Below are positions 1-10,693 of a DNA stretch of 64,000 nt, in pieces; the first letter of the stretch is position 1, and each line of letters begins with the position of its first letter. The stretch spans positions 21,519,363 to 21,583,362 of the forward strand of contig NC_045130.1 of NCBI RefSeq assembly GCF_007655135.1, written 5' to 3'. A program made the position numbers and the translations under genes. Under the pieces are notes generated by a model. The model saw only the letters and a list, made by a program, of their open reading frames with translations, did no database searches and was not told where the DNA came from. Origin of the DNA: Punica granatum. Taxonomy: Eukaryota > Streptophyta > Magnoliopsida > Myrtales > Lythraceae.

Positions 1-61
1 TTTAGTTTGGAGTCGTTTGCTTATCATTTTGGATCATTTCGGGTGAAGTTGGAGCTCTCGG

Positions 62-177
62 GTGAACAGTGCCCGTCACCAGGCGTCACCGAGCGCACAG
101 CATCCGCAGCCAGGCGTCACCATCCGCAGCCAGCGTCACCGAGCGCAGCCAGCATCCGCAGCCAGGCGTCACCGAGC
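62..177 (+). repeat. GC-rich LTR array, left of the gap
   Basis: Short units built on GTCACC and CAGCCAGC repeat up to the gap. The flank at 1-60 matches the A2 LTR subtype (41700-41760 reversed), not the A1 3' LTR. Confidence 0.85.
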
Positions 178-277
178 NNNNNNNNNNNNNNNNNNNNNNN
201 NNNNNNNNNNNNNNNNNNNNNNNNNNNNNNNNNNNNNNNNNNNNNNNNNNNNNNNNNNNNNNNNNNNNNNNNNNNNN
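178..277. other. Assembly gap of exactly 100 N
   Basis: A 100-N run is a conventional placeholder of unknown true size. It falls inside the GC-rich LTR array, which is difficult to sequence and assemble. The corresponding array in the partner LTR is about 1.4 kb, so more than 100 bases are probably missing. Confidence 0.97.
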
Positions 278-2270
278 CAGTGCTCGACCGTGCCCGTGCA
301 CGTCCATCCTTGCACCCGAATACCCTTTTAAGGGTTCCACCGAGTCACCCGACTCTCAAACACTTCCCCGACTCTTTCCTCTCTTTCCGTATTCCGAGGC
401 TAAAAACTTTCGACTTAGAGGAGTTAGGACTTTTTTATATTTTTGCATGGCTATGGAGTATTATGGTGTTTTCATGCATGTTTCATTCACAAGATTTAAT
501 TTTTATGCAATTTTATGTTATATTATACACGTACACTATCTTAGGACTTGCTACCATGTCGGAAAGGGCTTGGATCATCATAAAGAAGACTATCCCGACC
601 CTATTATGGCACATTAAGTCTCGGCCAATTCTCTAAAGGAGAGGGTTGAGATTTAAATTGCTCTTTTCGGGTTAAGATCGGTCTCCTTAGCCTATTCAAG
701 TTAATTTCCGAGTTTGTTTATCATTATTGCATGCATGAAGCCGGTGTTATGTTATCCTTTTCCTTAATTAACACGTTTGTGAATGTTTGTATGTTTGAAT
801 GAGCTAAACAAATCGTGATAACGCCGGCTTTTGTTAAAAAAGGGTGCTATTTATCACGGTCGATGTTTGAGCATGCGAGAAATAATTAAACCACGATTAG
901 GAAATCGTTCATGACTCGGATAGAGCCATGAGAACCTTCGGCCACCCTTCACAAGATGAAGCCGAGGGCTTCTTGGCCTTCCTTGAGTCAAGAATGAATT
1001 CCTTATCTCAAGTTTAATTTGTTGATCGGATGATGTGAAGTTTTACTTCAATGTCTTTACGATTCCCATATTAAAATATCATGTAAAGACTCTTTTAAAC
1101 AAAGCATGCATGGATTCGAGTATCGATGACTCATTCGGGTCCATTTGGTTATGAGGATAGTTTCGGTTATTGGACCAAATTATTCTCGATCCTTATGGAA
1201 TCGTCTTGGTCGTCGAGTCGCGAATCGTTTTCACAATTAATGCATTCGGCACAACCCTTAAGCATTAATTCCACAAACTGGTTAATCGGGACGCTCACAC
1301 GATTAAACTCACTTCACACTGATAAAGTTTACCCGAATTGGACATTAACTGATAACTCGCGTCGACGAGTCGTCAAAGGACGTTGGTGCCCTTTTCAAAC
1401 TTATCAATTTCAAAACCCGAAACGCGCGGTCCGATGTAGCATGGACGTCTGAAAAGGGCTTCTGTGTCTCAACTTGAGTTTTTACCTGATCCAGGTAACT
1501 CAGGTCAAGATACAGAAGATCTTTCTAGATCACTTCCGGGCAGATCGACCGGTTCTTTGGCTTTTGGGGGTTCTTGCACAACCCTGGATGATCCAGGGAA
1601 TCGGTCGCCACCGGCTACAGGCCGAGTGGCCCGCACTGCGATCTTTCCCCTTTTCTGAAAACAATTTTCAAATAGAGGGCAAAATCGTCTTTTTGACAAT
1701 CCAGCGACATCCTTAGGGTTAGCATAACAGAAACACTACAGTACGGGATAAGAACGGGCTACCTGTTCAGGTGCAGGTTCATCTGCATAGCCTTTTCTTA
1801 TCTAACTGATGAGTTTCTGTTATCCTAACATAGACTCGGGTAACTAGAACAGTTGATCCCTGTCAGAAAACCTGTGAAATGCTGATTAACCTTTCACTCG
1901 ACCTAACCAAACACTAGATAATGGTTAGGAGGAATTCTAGATTCCAAATCTAGAGTCAAAACACGAGTTTGGTTAATTCAGTGGTAATTCAGTGTCACAA
2001 TACAGAACAACTGTAAAAGCAATCCACACACCTGAGATTTGACTCTCTTTGTCAAGTTCTCAAAACAAAGCCGAATGCTAAAACGTTGGCACATGTTTGA
2101 TTGTTTAGCATATGGCATTTGCTTGCAAAAACACCCCTGGGTTAATAATCTGTTAATTCACGTAAACACGACAATAACAAACACTTTGTCTGTTATTAAC
2201 ATGTTGCGTGTTATCTTTCCGCACCTGTTTGCCATGCGGGTCGAGCCTGATCCCTAGGCCGAATAATATT

Positions 2271-2341
2271 AGGGTTCAACGCCCTAATCATCGAGCACAG
2301 GGTCCAACACCCTAATCAACAGTCACAGGGTCCAACGCCCT
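2271..2341 (+). other. U5 triple hairpin, A1 5' LTR
   Basis: Three 15-nt hairpins at 2271-2285, 2299-2313 and 2327-2341 have an exact 28-bp period. Each has stem AGGG/CCCT around a loop like TCCAACG. The middle one has a 5-bp stem, AGGGT/ACCCT. Confidence 0.7.
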
Positions 2342-2827
2342 ATTCAGTGAGAGCGTCCATTGAATTTCAGTTCTTCGGTCTTTTCCCTAAACTCACGGTG
2401 AGTTAGAGTGGAATAATAACCGAACGCAAAACGATTGGAATTCGACCCTTTTGTAATTTGTATTTATTGTTTTGAGAGCATTGTAAGGATTCTATTTGGT
2501 GCATTTATTCTGTAAGAATTCCAGTCGGTGAGCGAACGGTCCGAGAGTCGAATTAATCGAATCGGTCTAATGCTTGCCCAGACACAAGTAAATCCAAGAT
2601 CTCGCGGTTCTGGTTCACGCAGGGATTCAACCTCCATGGTTCGATGAACTGTAACGCAAGATTGTGAACCAATTCCCTGACATATAGATTTACTTCTCTC
2701 CCGGCTTCTCAACCGACATCGTTTGGTTCATCGAATCTCCGGTGTTAAAACGTGCGAGCCAAGTGCAGCTTATTCACGCGGTAAATAATAAAACATGCAA
2801 GCCTAGCAAACCAGAGTACCGAAAGGG

Positions 2828-2850
2828 CGTGCGGGATATAGGCCCGCACG
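2828..2850 (+). other. Perfect 8-bp hairpin near LTR 3' end, A1 5' LTR
   Basis: Arms CGTGCGGG and CCCGCACG flank the 7-nt loop ATATAGG. It lies about 260 bp before the end of the LTR. A poly(A)-region or leader RNA element is possible but not shown. Confidence 0.75.
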
Positions 2851-3111
2851 TAACATGAACCCCCGAACACGGACTTTCCGGTTCCGCACATACCAATGCC
2901 TTAACAACAAACTAGGTGTTCCATACCCCTAGACCCAGGGTAACTTATCCGCCCTCGACCTTCGGGTCGTAAAATGATAAGTGGCGACTCCTTCTCTCAC
3001 GCGTGTCCGACGCGCGCCCCCGCGGGAAGGTGGACGTTCCGACCAAGCCGCGCGATCCAAAAGCGCGCGATGCGGGCCCCGACGAGAGTCAACATTCGGG
3101 TCCGTACAGCT

Positions 3112-3129
3112 TGGCGACTCCACTGGGGA
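3112..3129 (+). other. Primer binding site (tRNA-Arg type), A1
   Basis: The 18-mer TGGCGACTCCACTGGGGA starts three bases after the LTR terminal CA. It begins with TGG, the complement of a tRNA CCA end, and its complement resembles the 3' end of a plant tRNA-Arg, the primer described for Ogre elements. The tRNA identity is from memory of the tRNA, not from a search. Confidence 0.88.
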
Positions 3130-3689
3130 CATACTTAGTGGGTTCAGGCTCAACCCGTTTGCTTTGCTTGCATGTTTATTTACCGCTTTCAGTACATTTC
3201 CCGCTTATCTACTTTACGCACTTTTATTTAAAAGCACTTGCATTGCATATCACGCTAGCACTAGGTACCTATGGGTCGCGTCCCACGACCGATTTTAGGC
3301 AACCCAGGTTAGATAGGGGTTCGAAGTAGGGGTACGGCGCACGGTTCGACTGTCGCTTAGGCCTTGAAAAGAATCCCGCCCGATTTCAAGGAATTGACAC
3401 CCTTGAGTCGGGGCCCCCATCCCTACGTAGCACGGTCCCTGTAGCACTGAACCATGCATCGTGCTATGCTTCCATGCAAGCCTTCTACCCGACTCCGGCA
3501 ACAGTCTATCGAGTCGGCCTGTGAGCCACTTGAGTCTTTTCCATTTCAAGAGCGGTGTACATGTACCTTGTAATTTTATTAAGCCGTGGGCATTTATTTT
3601 TCGCACTCACGCATCATACAGTTTTCAAAATTAGGGTGTCATTCGCATTGATGAGTCCTAAGCTGATCTTCTTTACATCTTGGTAAGGG
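3130..3689 (+). other. Untranslated leader of A1 with stem-loop
   Basis: There is no convincing reading frame. The leader is colinear with that of A2 (38540-39132 reversed). It holds a stem-loop at 3381-3410: arms CGATTTCAAGG and CCTTGAGTCG, one bulged base and one G-U pair, loop AATTGACAC. The same loop is present in A2. A packaging or dimerisation role is conceivable from its position between PBS and ORF1. Confidence 0.6.
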
Positions 3690-5180
3690 ATGTCGCATTC
3701 GGCTTCCTTTCTACGCCTCGACAGAATCACGCCACCGCTTGAGCAGATCAGTCACATATGGACCAGCCTGCGTCAAATTGACCGAAACTATATCACTTCC
3801 TTCGTCGGAAGATGTGCCCATGCTCTCCACACGCCGAGTAGATTGGAATTTCCTAGGAGCAGCTGTGACGTTCTGGGATCCAACCCATGCGGTCTTCAAC
3901 ATTCAGGGTACAGAGCTTACGCCTATCATTGAGGAGTATCGGACCCTCATTGGTAGGACTGCTATTTCCCACGGCATTGTGGAGCCTAACCTCCGTACTA
4001 CTCGATTGGTCTTAGTCTCGCGCCTATTCAGGGTGCACAGATCTCAACTGCATGCCGAACTTGCATACTCCGGAGGCACTGAGATAGTAACCACGAAACT
4101 TCTCTGCTTTATCAAATCACAAGCACGCGAGGTTCGAGGGGACATTTTTCAAGCAAACTTATGTCATGCAGTTTTGCTCCTTATTTTTGGAACCCTTTTA
4201 TTCCCTAGCGCAGTCGATCGCATCAACGCAGCTTTGGCTAGCGTCATCCTCCAAGTGGTCGGAGGTCGCGGGTACGAGGTAGCCCTAGTGGCTGAGACCA
4301 TTCGGTCGCTCGACCGCGTTACGCGAACAGCTGATCGAAGGTTGAGGGGGTCCCCAATCCTTTTGCAAATTTGGCTACAGAGCCACGCAAGCCCCTTTGG
4401 CCTCGTGCCCCCAGTTCTGTTTTTCAACCACTCGGAGTCGATCATTTTCCGGTTACTACCTTTAGTGCACGTGGAAGAACGCAAGGTTTCCGAGTGGATC
4501 AAAATTTTTCGTGAAATATCACCCAAGGGCTTTAAGTGGCGTGCCGCGTGGATGCCACCCGGACCCATGGCCCTTAGATGCCATGATTTTAACGGAATCC
4601 CACTTTTGAGCCATGCGGGTCCACCACTTACTTCCCGTTGCGAGTAATGAGGCAGTTTGGTAGCCTACAGACAGTCCCCGAGGACATGGCACGGACTAGG
4701 TTCGAACACACTTGGCGGGAGGATCAGACGTCCGTAGATTGCCAAAGTGATATCCAACAGGTCCTATCCGCATGGCGCACTGCGGTCACAGAGCTACCTT
4801 ACTTTCCCGAACACCCTACTCAGGATGAACGGGATTTTCGGGCTACGGAAGAGTACATCCTCCGTTACTACCGACGGAGTTCGTTAGTACACGAAGATTC
4901 CACCGACTCTCCACAACTTGAGGATAGCACACCATATGGGGCACCCTCAACTTCGAGCATCGCCGTCCAAGCGGAACTCACTAGCCTCAGGTCTGAGAGG
5001 GACCGCCTTCGTTGGGAGGTCGCTGAGAAAGATGAGCAACTCATCGATCAGCGCCAGCTTCAAATGGAGCTCGCCCAAGCACGCGCCGAGTTACAGAGAC
5101 GTGATCAGGAGTTGGCACGTGCGAACGCTACCTTGGAGAGGTCCAAGAAGAGGACCCATGGAGGTCCCCACCCATCTTAG
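3690..5180 (+). pseudogene. ORF1 (DUF7745-like) of A1, two frameshifts
   Basis: This is a degraded copy of the extra ORF1 that Tat/Ogre elements carry upstream of gag; its function is unknown. Read across its three frame segments (from 3690, from about 3811 and from about 4633 to the stop at 5180) it spans about 497 codons, matching the 498-residue intact ORF1 of A2. Shared blocks include GTELTPIIEEY and LLLIFGTLLFP, ILQVVGGRGY, RGSPILLQIWL and YFPEHPTQDERDF. The C-terminus is a predicted coiled coil (heptad-like ERDRLRWEVAEKDEQL and following). Single-base length changes occur near 3809-3810 and near 4632. Because the two LTRs of A1 are nearly identical, the breaks may predate its last transposition. 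No gag or pol follows. Confidence 0.85.
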
Positions 5181-5400
5181 GATAGATATCTCCACTAAGC
5201 TTTCGCCTGGAATTGGTGTTTTCCGTGGCAATGTTCACTTGTGCCCCGAGCGGGATGGAAGATCGACTTAAGGATTTATTTTCCAAACTGCATTGTATTT
5301 TAAACTCTTTGAATCAATGCGAACGACAGCATTAGCTTTCAAAACCCACGCATTGCATACATTTGATATATTTATTGTCTTGCGGCTACAACGCATTTCC

Positions 5401-5610
5401 GCGCGATAGACAAGTTGTGCCGACCTTCGCGGGTAGACCACTTGCGGTCTTCACCTCTCCATGGCAAGACGTGCTATGACCAGAGGCCGTCCAGCCCGGC
5501 CACCCACCCCGCACGATAGGCGAGTCGTGCCCACTTTCGCGGGCAGGCCACTCGCGGCCTTCACCCTTCCTCCACAGCAAGACGAACTGTGGCCCGAGGG
5601 CCGATCAACC
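5401..5610 (+). repeat. Diverged tandem duplication, 110-bp unit
   Basis: Copies start at 5401 (GCGCGATAGACAAG) and 5511 (GCACGATAGGCGAG). Both contain a CTTTCGCGGG-like core and end in GAGGCCG or GAGGGCCG. Confidence 0.7.
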
Positions 5611-6139
5611 TTCCCAGGCGAAGTTAACCAACACTAACTTCTTCCTAACAGAGAGTGTCACTGCATGATCGGACGCACGTCCCTCCGCGTGACCCAGCGC
5701 ATCTACCAGCGATCGAGCGCGCCTCATACATGTCCAAGCATGTTCACACCAACTCATACATGCCTGCTCAACGTATCAATGCATGTCTCTCGATGTGCTT
5801 GCACGAGACCTACCAGGCCAGTTCGCTTCCCTACACTCTTGCATTGAAATGCTGAACGGTTCATGCTCCTTCATTGTTTTCTTTTCCCATTGCAGGAAAT
5901 TCTCAACAAGAAGACAGCCTGAATACTAAGCGACCACAATTGAGACAACAAACGTCTCCCATCCATCCAGCTCCTTGGGATTTCAACACTAAGTCCCCAT
6001 CCCTGCTCCATAGAGCAATACCGCAAGCAAATCGGCGTCACTGCATTGCAGCGCCTTACGCTATTCCTCAGCATTGACCTTTGCTCTTACATCTCTTGCA
6101 TTTTCCTATCGAGCATGCATTTACTGCATCGGACCTCAG

Positions 6140-6250
6140 TTCTGCATTTACTGCTTTCGGGCCTCGGCCCAGTATTTACTGCTTTTGGGCTTCGGCCCCG
6201 CATTTACTGCTTTCAGGTTTTGACGCCTCGCATTTACTGCTTTCAGGCTC
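6140..6250 (+). repeat. Degenerate ~33-bp repeats, 'ATTTACTGCTTT' type
   Basis: About four imperfect copies have the pattern ATTTACTGCTTT followed by GGGC-TTCGGCC. The unit is related to the 32-bp arrays in the 3' UTRs of B1 (21024) and B2 (49576), so A1 keeps a relic of an array expanded in family B. Confidence 0.65.
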
Positions 6251-7204
6251 ATCTGAAATCCAAAATCGACTTGGATACAAATTCATCCAAGCGATACTTC
6301 AAGGAGCAAGTCTAATCTTTCCACTGCAAAGACAGAAAGTGACAGCTCCACAAACAGAGCATGACCCAACTCTCCATCGCAGACCAGCACGGTCATGCCT
6401 CCGATCAAAGAATGGATCTCATCCACCTCCGTTGTGATCACCGACTAAACCCTGGGGCAACACGCGCAGTTTTCTTTAAACTCTCTGTTGCTTTCATTCA
6501 AATGCATTCCCACAAATAGGCTCCCGACATGAACAAATCCTTCAATGGAGCATTAGGACAGTCTCGAAGACGCCCTATCGGTTCTGTTGGACCTGTTCGA
6601 CTTACCTGTCCTCGTGGGACTCGGCTTCTCGAGCCTTCCCTAGGACGGCTGCGCATGCCTACTCGCAATTAGGGAAAACATGCTTATGTGACTTCAGTCA
6701 TGGTCTAACCACTCCAGAGTGATGATGACTACATTCCCGGAAACAAATGTCATCCACACGCGACACCCCATGGGTCGTGTGCGAGACAAAAGGGATTTTC
6801 CCATGGGTCCACCCCATATTTCTTACCGCATACTCCACCGCACAATCGCCTAACACACTATCTTCTTTGTCATCTTTTACAGGGACACGTCGGTCACAGG
6901 CGAAGAATGATGCACAGGCTCACGCCTTTCTGAGAACTCCTCTCGAGCCTTCTCCCTTATACTTTGACAGGGAAGGGGCTCGGCACGGAGATACCCCCTA
7001 CAAAGCTAAAGACAAAAACAACTGAGCGAGCCTTATGCCATCAACGCAACGATTTCAGTTGACATTGACGACATGAGACGGCCAGGGGCGACAGTTGCAG
7101 AAACCGCCCACCACGAGTCACATCGATGACAAAAGACCGGGGCATTCGCGTTCAACGCTTGCACCGAGACCACCTCGGACATCATCCACCCACGAAAAGC
7201 ATTT

Positions 7205-7371
7205 CCAAGTGACGTACACTGGGGCATCCCCGGTTGAAGTTCGCACTAGCACAACTTTTCCAAGCGACGTACACTGGGGCATCCCCGGTTGAAGTTCGCG
7301 CCAACACACAACCTCGGCAAGCGACGTACACTGGGCCTCCCTGGTTGAAGTTCGCCTCGAGGTCGCCATCG
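7205..7371 (+). repeat. Three-copy minisatellite, ~56-bp unit
   Basis: The core GACGTACACTGGG followed by GGTTGAAGTTCGC occurs three times at 55-56-bp spacing (units near 7205, 7260 and 7316), with the last copy more diverged. Confidence 0.8.
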
Positions 7372-7639
7372 TGGGTCACTCCAGCAAGTGACGTTGGAAC
7401 ACTCCTGGTCATTTGCGTTAAGTCTAGGCCTCCTCCGCAACAAGCATCAAGACAACTCCGACCACTGGTTCCCTAGGGCAAATTTGTATTTCCTTCTAGA
7501 CAATAGGGGAATTCACCTGAAGAGATTGCAAGGGAAAATGACACGAAGTTCAACTTTCGAGTGCACAGGAGTCAAACTTCCAAGAAAGCCGGTCCTCACA
7601 AAATAGGGCTAGCAACACACAACAAGTCTCCACGAGGCG

Positions 7640-7800
7640 AAGCACACCAAAGTGGCCTCGACGATACAAAGTCGAGGAGTTTCAAACAAAGACACGGGGC
7701 ACAAAACAAACCCCAGCTGCAAGAAAAAAAAACAGAGCGAAAAGAAGCGGGAAAAACCCGCCAATGAAGAGAGAGAGAAAAGATGCAGGAAAAACCTGCC
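7640..7800 (+). other. Cluster of small perfect hairpins in A1
   Basis: Three clean inverted repeats occur: 7656-7677 (CCTCGAC / GTCGAGG, loop GATACAAA), 7748-7762 (GCGGG / CCCGC, loop AAAAA) and 7784-7798 (GCAGG / CCTGC, loop AAAAA). The last two share the loop and the following CAATGAA but differ by a compensated base pair. Confidence 0.6.
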
Positions 7801-7985
7801 AATGAACAAAACAAGGCACCGCCGAGATTTAAAACTCCGACGCCGCCAATTCTGAGAAATCAACAAACCCCGACAAAAGGGGAGCAGCAGACACAACTCC
7901 TCGACGGAGACAGAAAACAATGCATTTGGAGGTTGAATCCTTCGAACCCTTCGCCCTTGCAAACTCGAGAGATAAAAGAATCGAG

Positions 7986-8155
7986 CCCGCTAGGTCGAAA
8001 ACCCCTTTTTGGGGCGACCTAGGCAAAAGCTAGGGTAAAAGAGAGGCACGACCGAAAACCCTTTGGGGGGTCGTGGCAAAAGGAGAGCTCTTCCCCTTTA
8101 GGTTGAGAGGTGCGGCCCCGAGGTGGGTGATCGTAGCAAAAGGAGAGCAAAACGA
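7986..8155 (+). other. 3' UTR hairpin array, reduced copy in A1
   Basis: Unit 1 has perfect arms CTAGGTCG (7990-7997) and CGACCTAG (8015-8022), followed by GCAAAAGCTAGGG. Unit 2 has perfect arms CACGACC (8047-8053) and GGTCGTG (8069-8075), followed by GGCAAAAGGAGAGC. A further unit ending in GTAGCAAAAGGAGAGC near 8131-8148 has a degraded stem. The order and tail motifs match the arrays of B1, A2 and B2. Confidence 0.75.
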
Positions 8156-9508
8156 GAGATAAATAAAATTGCCCCTAGTCTCTCACACATCGTGTGGACA
8201 AGAGATCCCCAAAGGAAGTGGCCAGTTTATCTATTCCAACACGATCCCCGATCGGCTCTCCAATACCACTCAACCGTCCAAGAGGGAACCTTCCTCAAGC
8301 ACAGTGGGTAACTGAATATGCCGTCCAAGCAGTTCAGTACAACCTACACAACAGAAGGACGAAGAAAAATGGGGGTACATCTCATTGCAGGCGTGAACCC
8401 GTGTATCCTTTTAGCCTGCGGGCAACATGCTTCCCAAGCTTTCTCTTTTCACTTTGTCTTTGCATAACTCCGAATGGGTCACAGCCACCCTTCAACAGGC
8501 TATCACAGAGCCAAAATCCCAGACATTCCTCTCCAAGAGTCTAGTCACAACGCTTTGGAAATGGTCAGACCGAGTCTGACCAAATCTGAATAGAAATCCC
8601 CAAGCGGGTTGCAAATGCAGCGCCCTACTGTACCCTATTGAGAAGGGTTCAAAGCCGACGGGCGCGTCGAACAAACGATAGAATTGCTAGGGCATCGTCG
8701 GGGAAGTCTCGATATGCCCAATACATAGCTAACAGGAGCCCCTGGAGGCCTCGCATCTAGGCCTCCGAGAACGGGACCTACTTATACTGTCAAAGCAAAA
8801 ATCTTCATGGGTTGTTTAGGTGACCCAAAACTGAAGATCTGCGTGTCGCAACAACATTTTCATGCTTACCTGTGTCCATTACTTGTTAGTATTTCTAACA
8901 TGATTTACTAGTAATGTCAGGATCACAGGTACTGCAAACAGCATGAACTACGACAGACTCTGATTCCTAGTTCCATGGGATACGTAGGCGCTCTGTCTTA
9001 GAGCTCGAGTCTCGCAATACAAGACGCCGACTTTTGGCGAACTTCTTGCAGGTCAAAGCATGACAGCCCAAGCAGCAGAGCTGACCTCCGACAAAGCACA
9101 ATCATTCCTCAGCAGCAAAGTCGGTTTCCGGCAGCCCAATAGGTAACCGCCTAGCGGCGAGCCCGGCTTTCGGCAGATCAAACACATCACTGCCACAGAG
9201 GTAAGGCTTCAGTGAAATGACTTCGTCCCAGCATCAACGCTTGCCTCCGACAAATCAACGCTCCTTGGAAGATATCTCCTCAAGATCGATTCATCTCTAC
9301 TTCATGTGACGGATGACAATCTCAACCCAAGAGGAGAATCTTCAGAGCAGCACTCCAGGCACTCAGTTGCATCGCAATCAGTTGGCAAATAACGAAGCAT
9401 TTTGCCACCACATCGATTGCAACATGGACGAAATCAACGAGGGAAGGAACACAATGATTCCTTCCACACCTCACACCACTCCCCAGTGTTTGCATTTACT
9501 TCTCACAC
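8156..9508 (+). other. Non-coding 3' UTR of A1
   Basis: Nothing recognisable here except that about 9340-9508 is homologous to 28440-28600 of A2 (reversed), showing both elements share this part of the 3' UTR. Short open frames in it are not supported. Confidence 0.6.
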
Positions 9509-9900
9509 ATTTATTTCTGCAATGCACTTTCATTAGCGTGCACCCTCTCAGGACCGCAGTGCACATTTATTTCCGCAATGCACTTTCATTAGCGTGCACC
9601 CTCTCAGGACCGCAGTGCACATTTATTTCCGCAATGCACTTTCATTAGCGTGCACCCTCTCAGGACCGCAGTGCACATTTATTTCCGCAATGCACTTTCA
9701 TTAGCGTGCACCCTCTCAGGACCGCAGTGAACATTTATTTCCGCAATGCACTTTCATTAGCGTGCACCCTCTCAGGACCGCAGTGCACATTTATTTCCGC
9801 AATGCATTTTCATTAGCGTGCACCCTCTCAGGACCGCAGTGCACATTTATTTCTGCAATGCACTTTCATTAGCGTGCACCCTCTCAGGATTGCAGTGCAC
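9509..9900 (+). repeat. 56-bp tandem array, seven units (A1 3' UTR)
   Basis: Seven consecutive 56-bp units start at 9509, 9565, 9621, 9677, 9733, 9789 and 9845. Each holds GCAATGCACTTTCATTAGCG and CACCCTCTCAGGACCGCAG with few substitutions. The same unit occurs five times in A2 at 28158-28437. Confidence 0.95.
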
Positions 9901-10072
9901 ATCGCAAGTCCACCGGGTAGGCGCCTTTGAACTATGCAGTTCATTCGGTATGCGCCCCGTGCATATTGCAAACCAGCCGAGCAAGCGCTCGTGCACATCG
10001 CAAGTCCACCGGGTAGGCGCCTTTGAACCATGCAGTTCATTCGGTATGCGCCCCGTGCATATTGCAAACCCC
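9901..10072 (+). repeat. 96-bp repeat, two units (A1 3' UTR)
   Basis: Units start at 9901 and 9997 with ATCGCAAGTCCACCGGGTAG; the second is shortened where it runs into the next array. A2 has the same pair at 27990-28157. Confidence 0.9.
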
Positions 10073-10480
10073 TTCGGGTCAGTCCCGACTACCTTTCTTG
10101 CATTGGGGTCAGTCCCCTTCGGGTCAGTCCCGATTACTTTCATGCATTGGGGTCAGTCCCCTTCGGGTCAGTCCCGATTACTTTTCCTGCATTCGGGTCA
10201 GTCCCGATTACTTTTCTCGCATTGGGGTCAGTCCCCTTCGGGTCAATCCCGATTACTTTTCCTGCATTGGGGTCAGTCCCCTTCGGGTCAGTCCCGATTA
10301 CTTTTCCTGCATTGGGGTCAGTCCCCTTCGGGTCAGTCCCGATTACTTTTCCTGCATTGGGGTCAGTCCCCTTCGGGTCAGTCCCGATTACTTTTCCTGC
10401 ATTGGGGTCAGTCCCCTTCGGGTCAGTCCCGATTACTTTTCTTGCATTGGGGTCAGTCCCCGTCGGGTCAGTCCCGACTT
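10073..10480 (+). repeat. 45-bp tandem array, about nine units (A1 3' UTR)
   Basis: The unit consists of GGGTCAGTCCCCTTC, GGGTCAGTCCCGATTAC and TTTTCCTGCATTG. Units in the middle of the array are identical, which suggests recent expansion. The array keeps reading frames open, but the frames follow the repeat and are not genes. Confidence 0.93.
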
Positions 10481-10680
10481 TAATTGCCCGTTTCAGCTTT
10501 GTTCCGAACTCTACATGTTTATTGTGCACATCTCACCATATTCCCTCTTATTAGGTACAACATCCTACATATCCAAAACAAAAAGGAGAGGGCCATATAG
10601 GAAATTCCATTTTGATCATTGCTATCAAACTGGGGTGCTTTTGAAATCTTTGATTGCATCCTCTATTCGAGCAAGCAGTC

Positions 10681-10693
10681 AAAGAGGGGCAAG
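10681..10693 (+). other. Polypurine tract, A1
   Basis: AAAGAGGGGCAAG ends one base before the 3' LTR. An upstream CCTCT (near 10660) could pair with its AGAGG. Confidence 0.8.

Larger units (their letters stand above)
1..3108 (+). mobile_element. 5' LTR of element A1 (left-truncated by window edge)
   Basis: This is the promoter-distal part of a family A LTR. The stretch 278-3108 is nearly identical to 14712-17542, the 3' LTR of the same element, and matches 39154-40890 in reverse. It ends in CA at 3108 and is followed after a 3-nt spacer by a tRNA-Arg-type primer binding site, which makes it a 5' LTR. The 5' part, including the TATA box, lies outside the window. It carries an assembly gap, a U5 hairpin triplet and a perfect 8-bp hairpin near its end. 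Short open frames inside it recur in the other LTR only because the LTRs are identical, and I do not regard them as genes. Confidence 0.93.
5181..7204 (+). other. Non-coding interior of A1 replacing gag-pol
   Basis: I see no Gag, protease, RT, RNase H or integrase motif on either strand in the region that holds gag-pol in A2. Only short unsupported frames occur. Two local repeats are listed separately. Confidence 0.7.

Noticed and set aside
1126..1452. 108-codon frame repeated identically at 15557-15883
   Set aside because: It recurs because both are LTRs of one element. There is no domain and no equivalent open frame in other LTR copies.
7609..7962. Minus-strand frame rich in Phe, Leu and Ser opposite the A1 hairpin region
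   Set aside because: Low-complexity reverse reading of purine-rich DNA; not conserved in A2.
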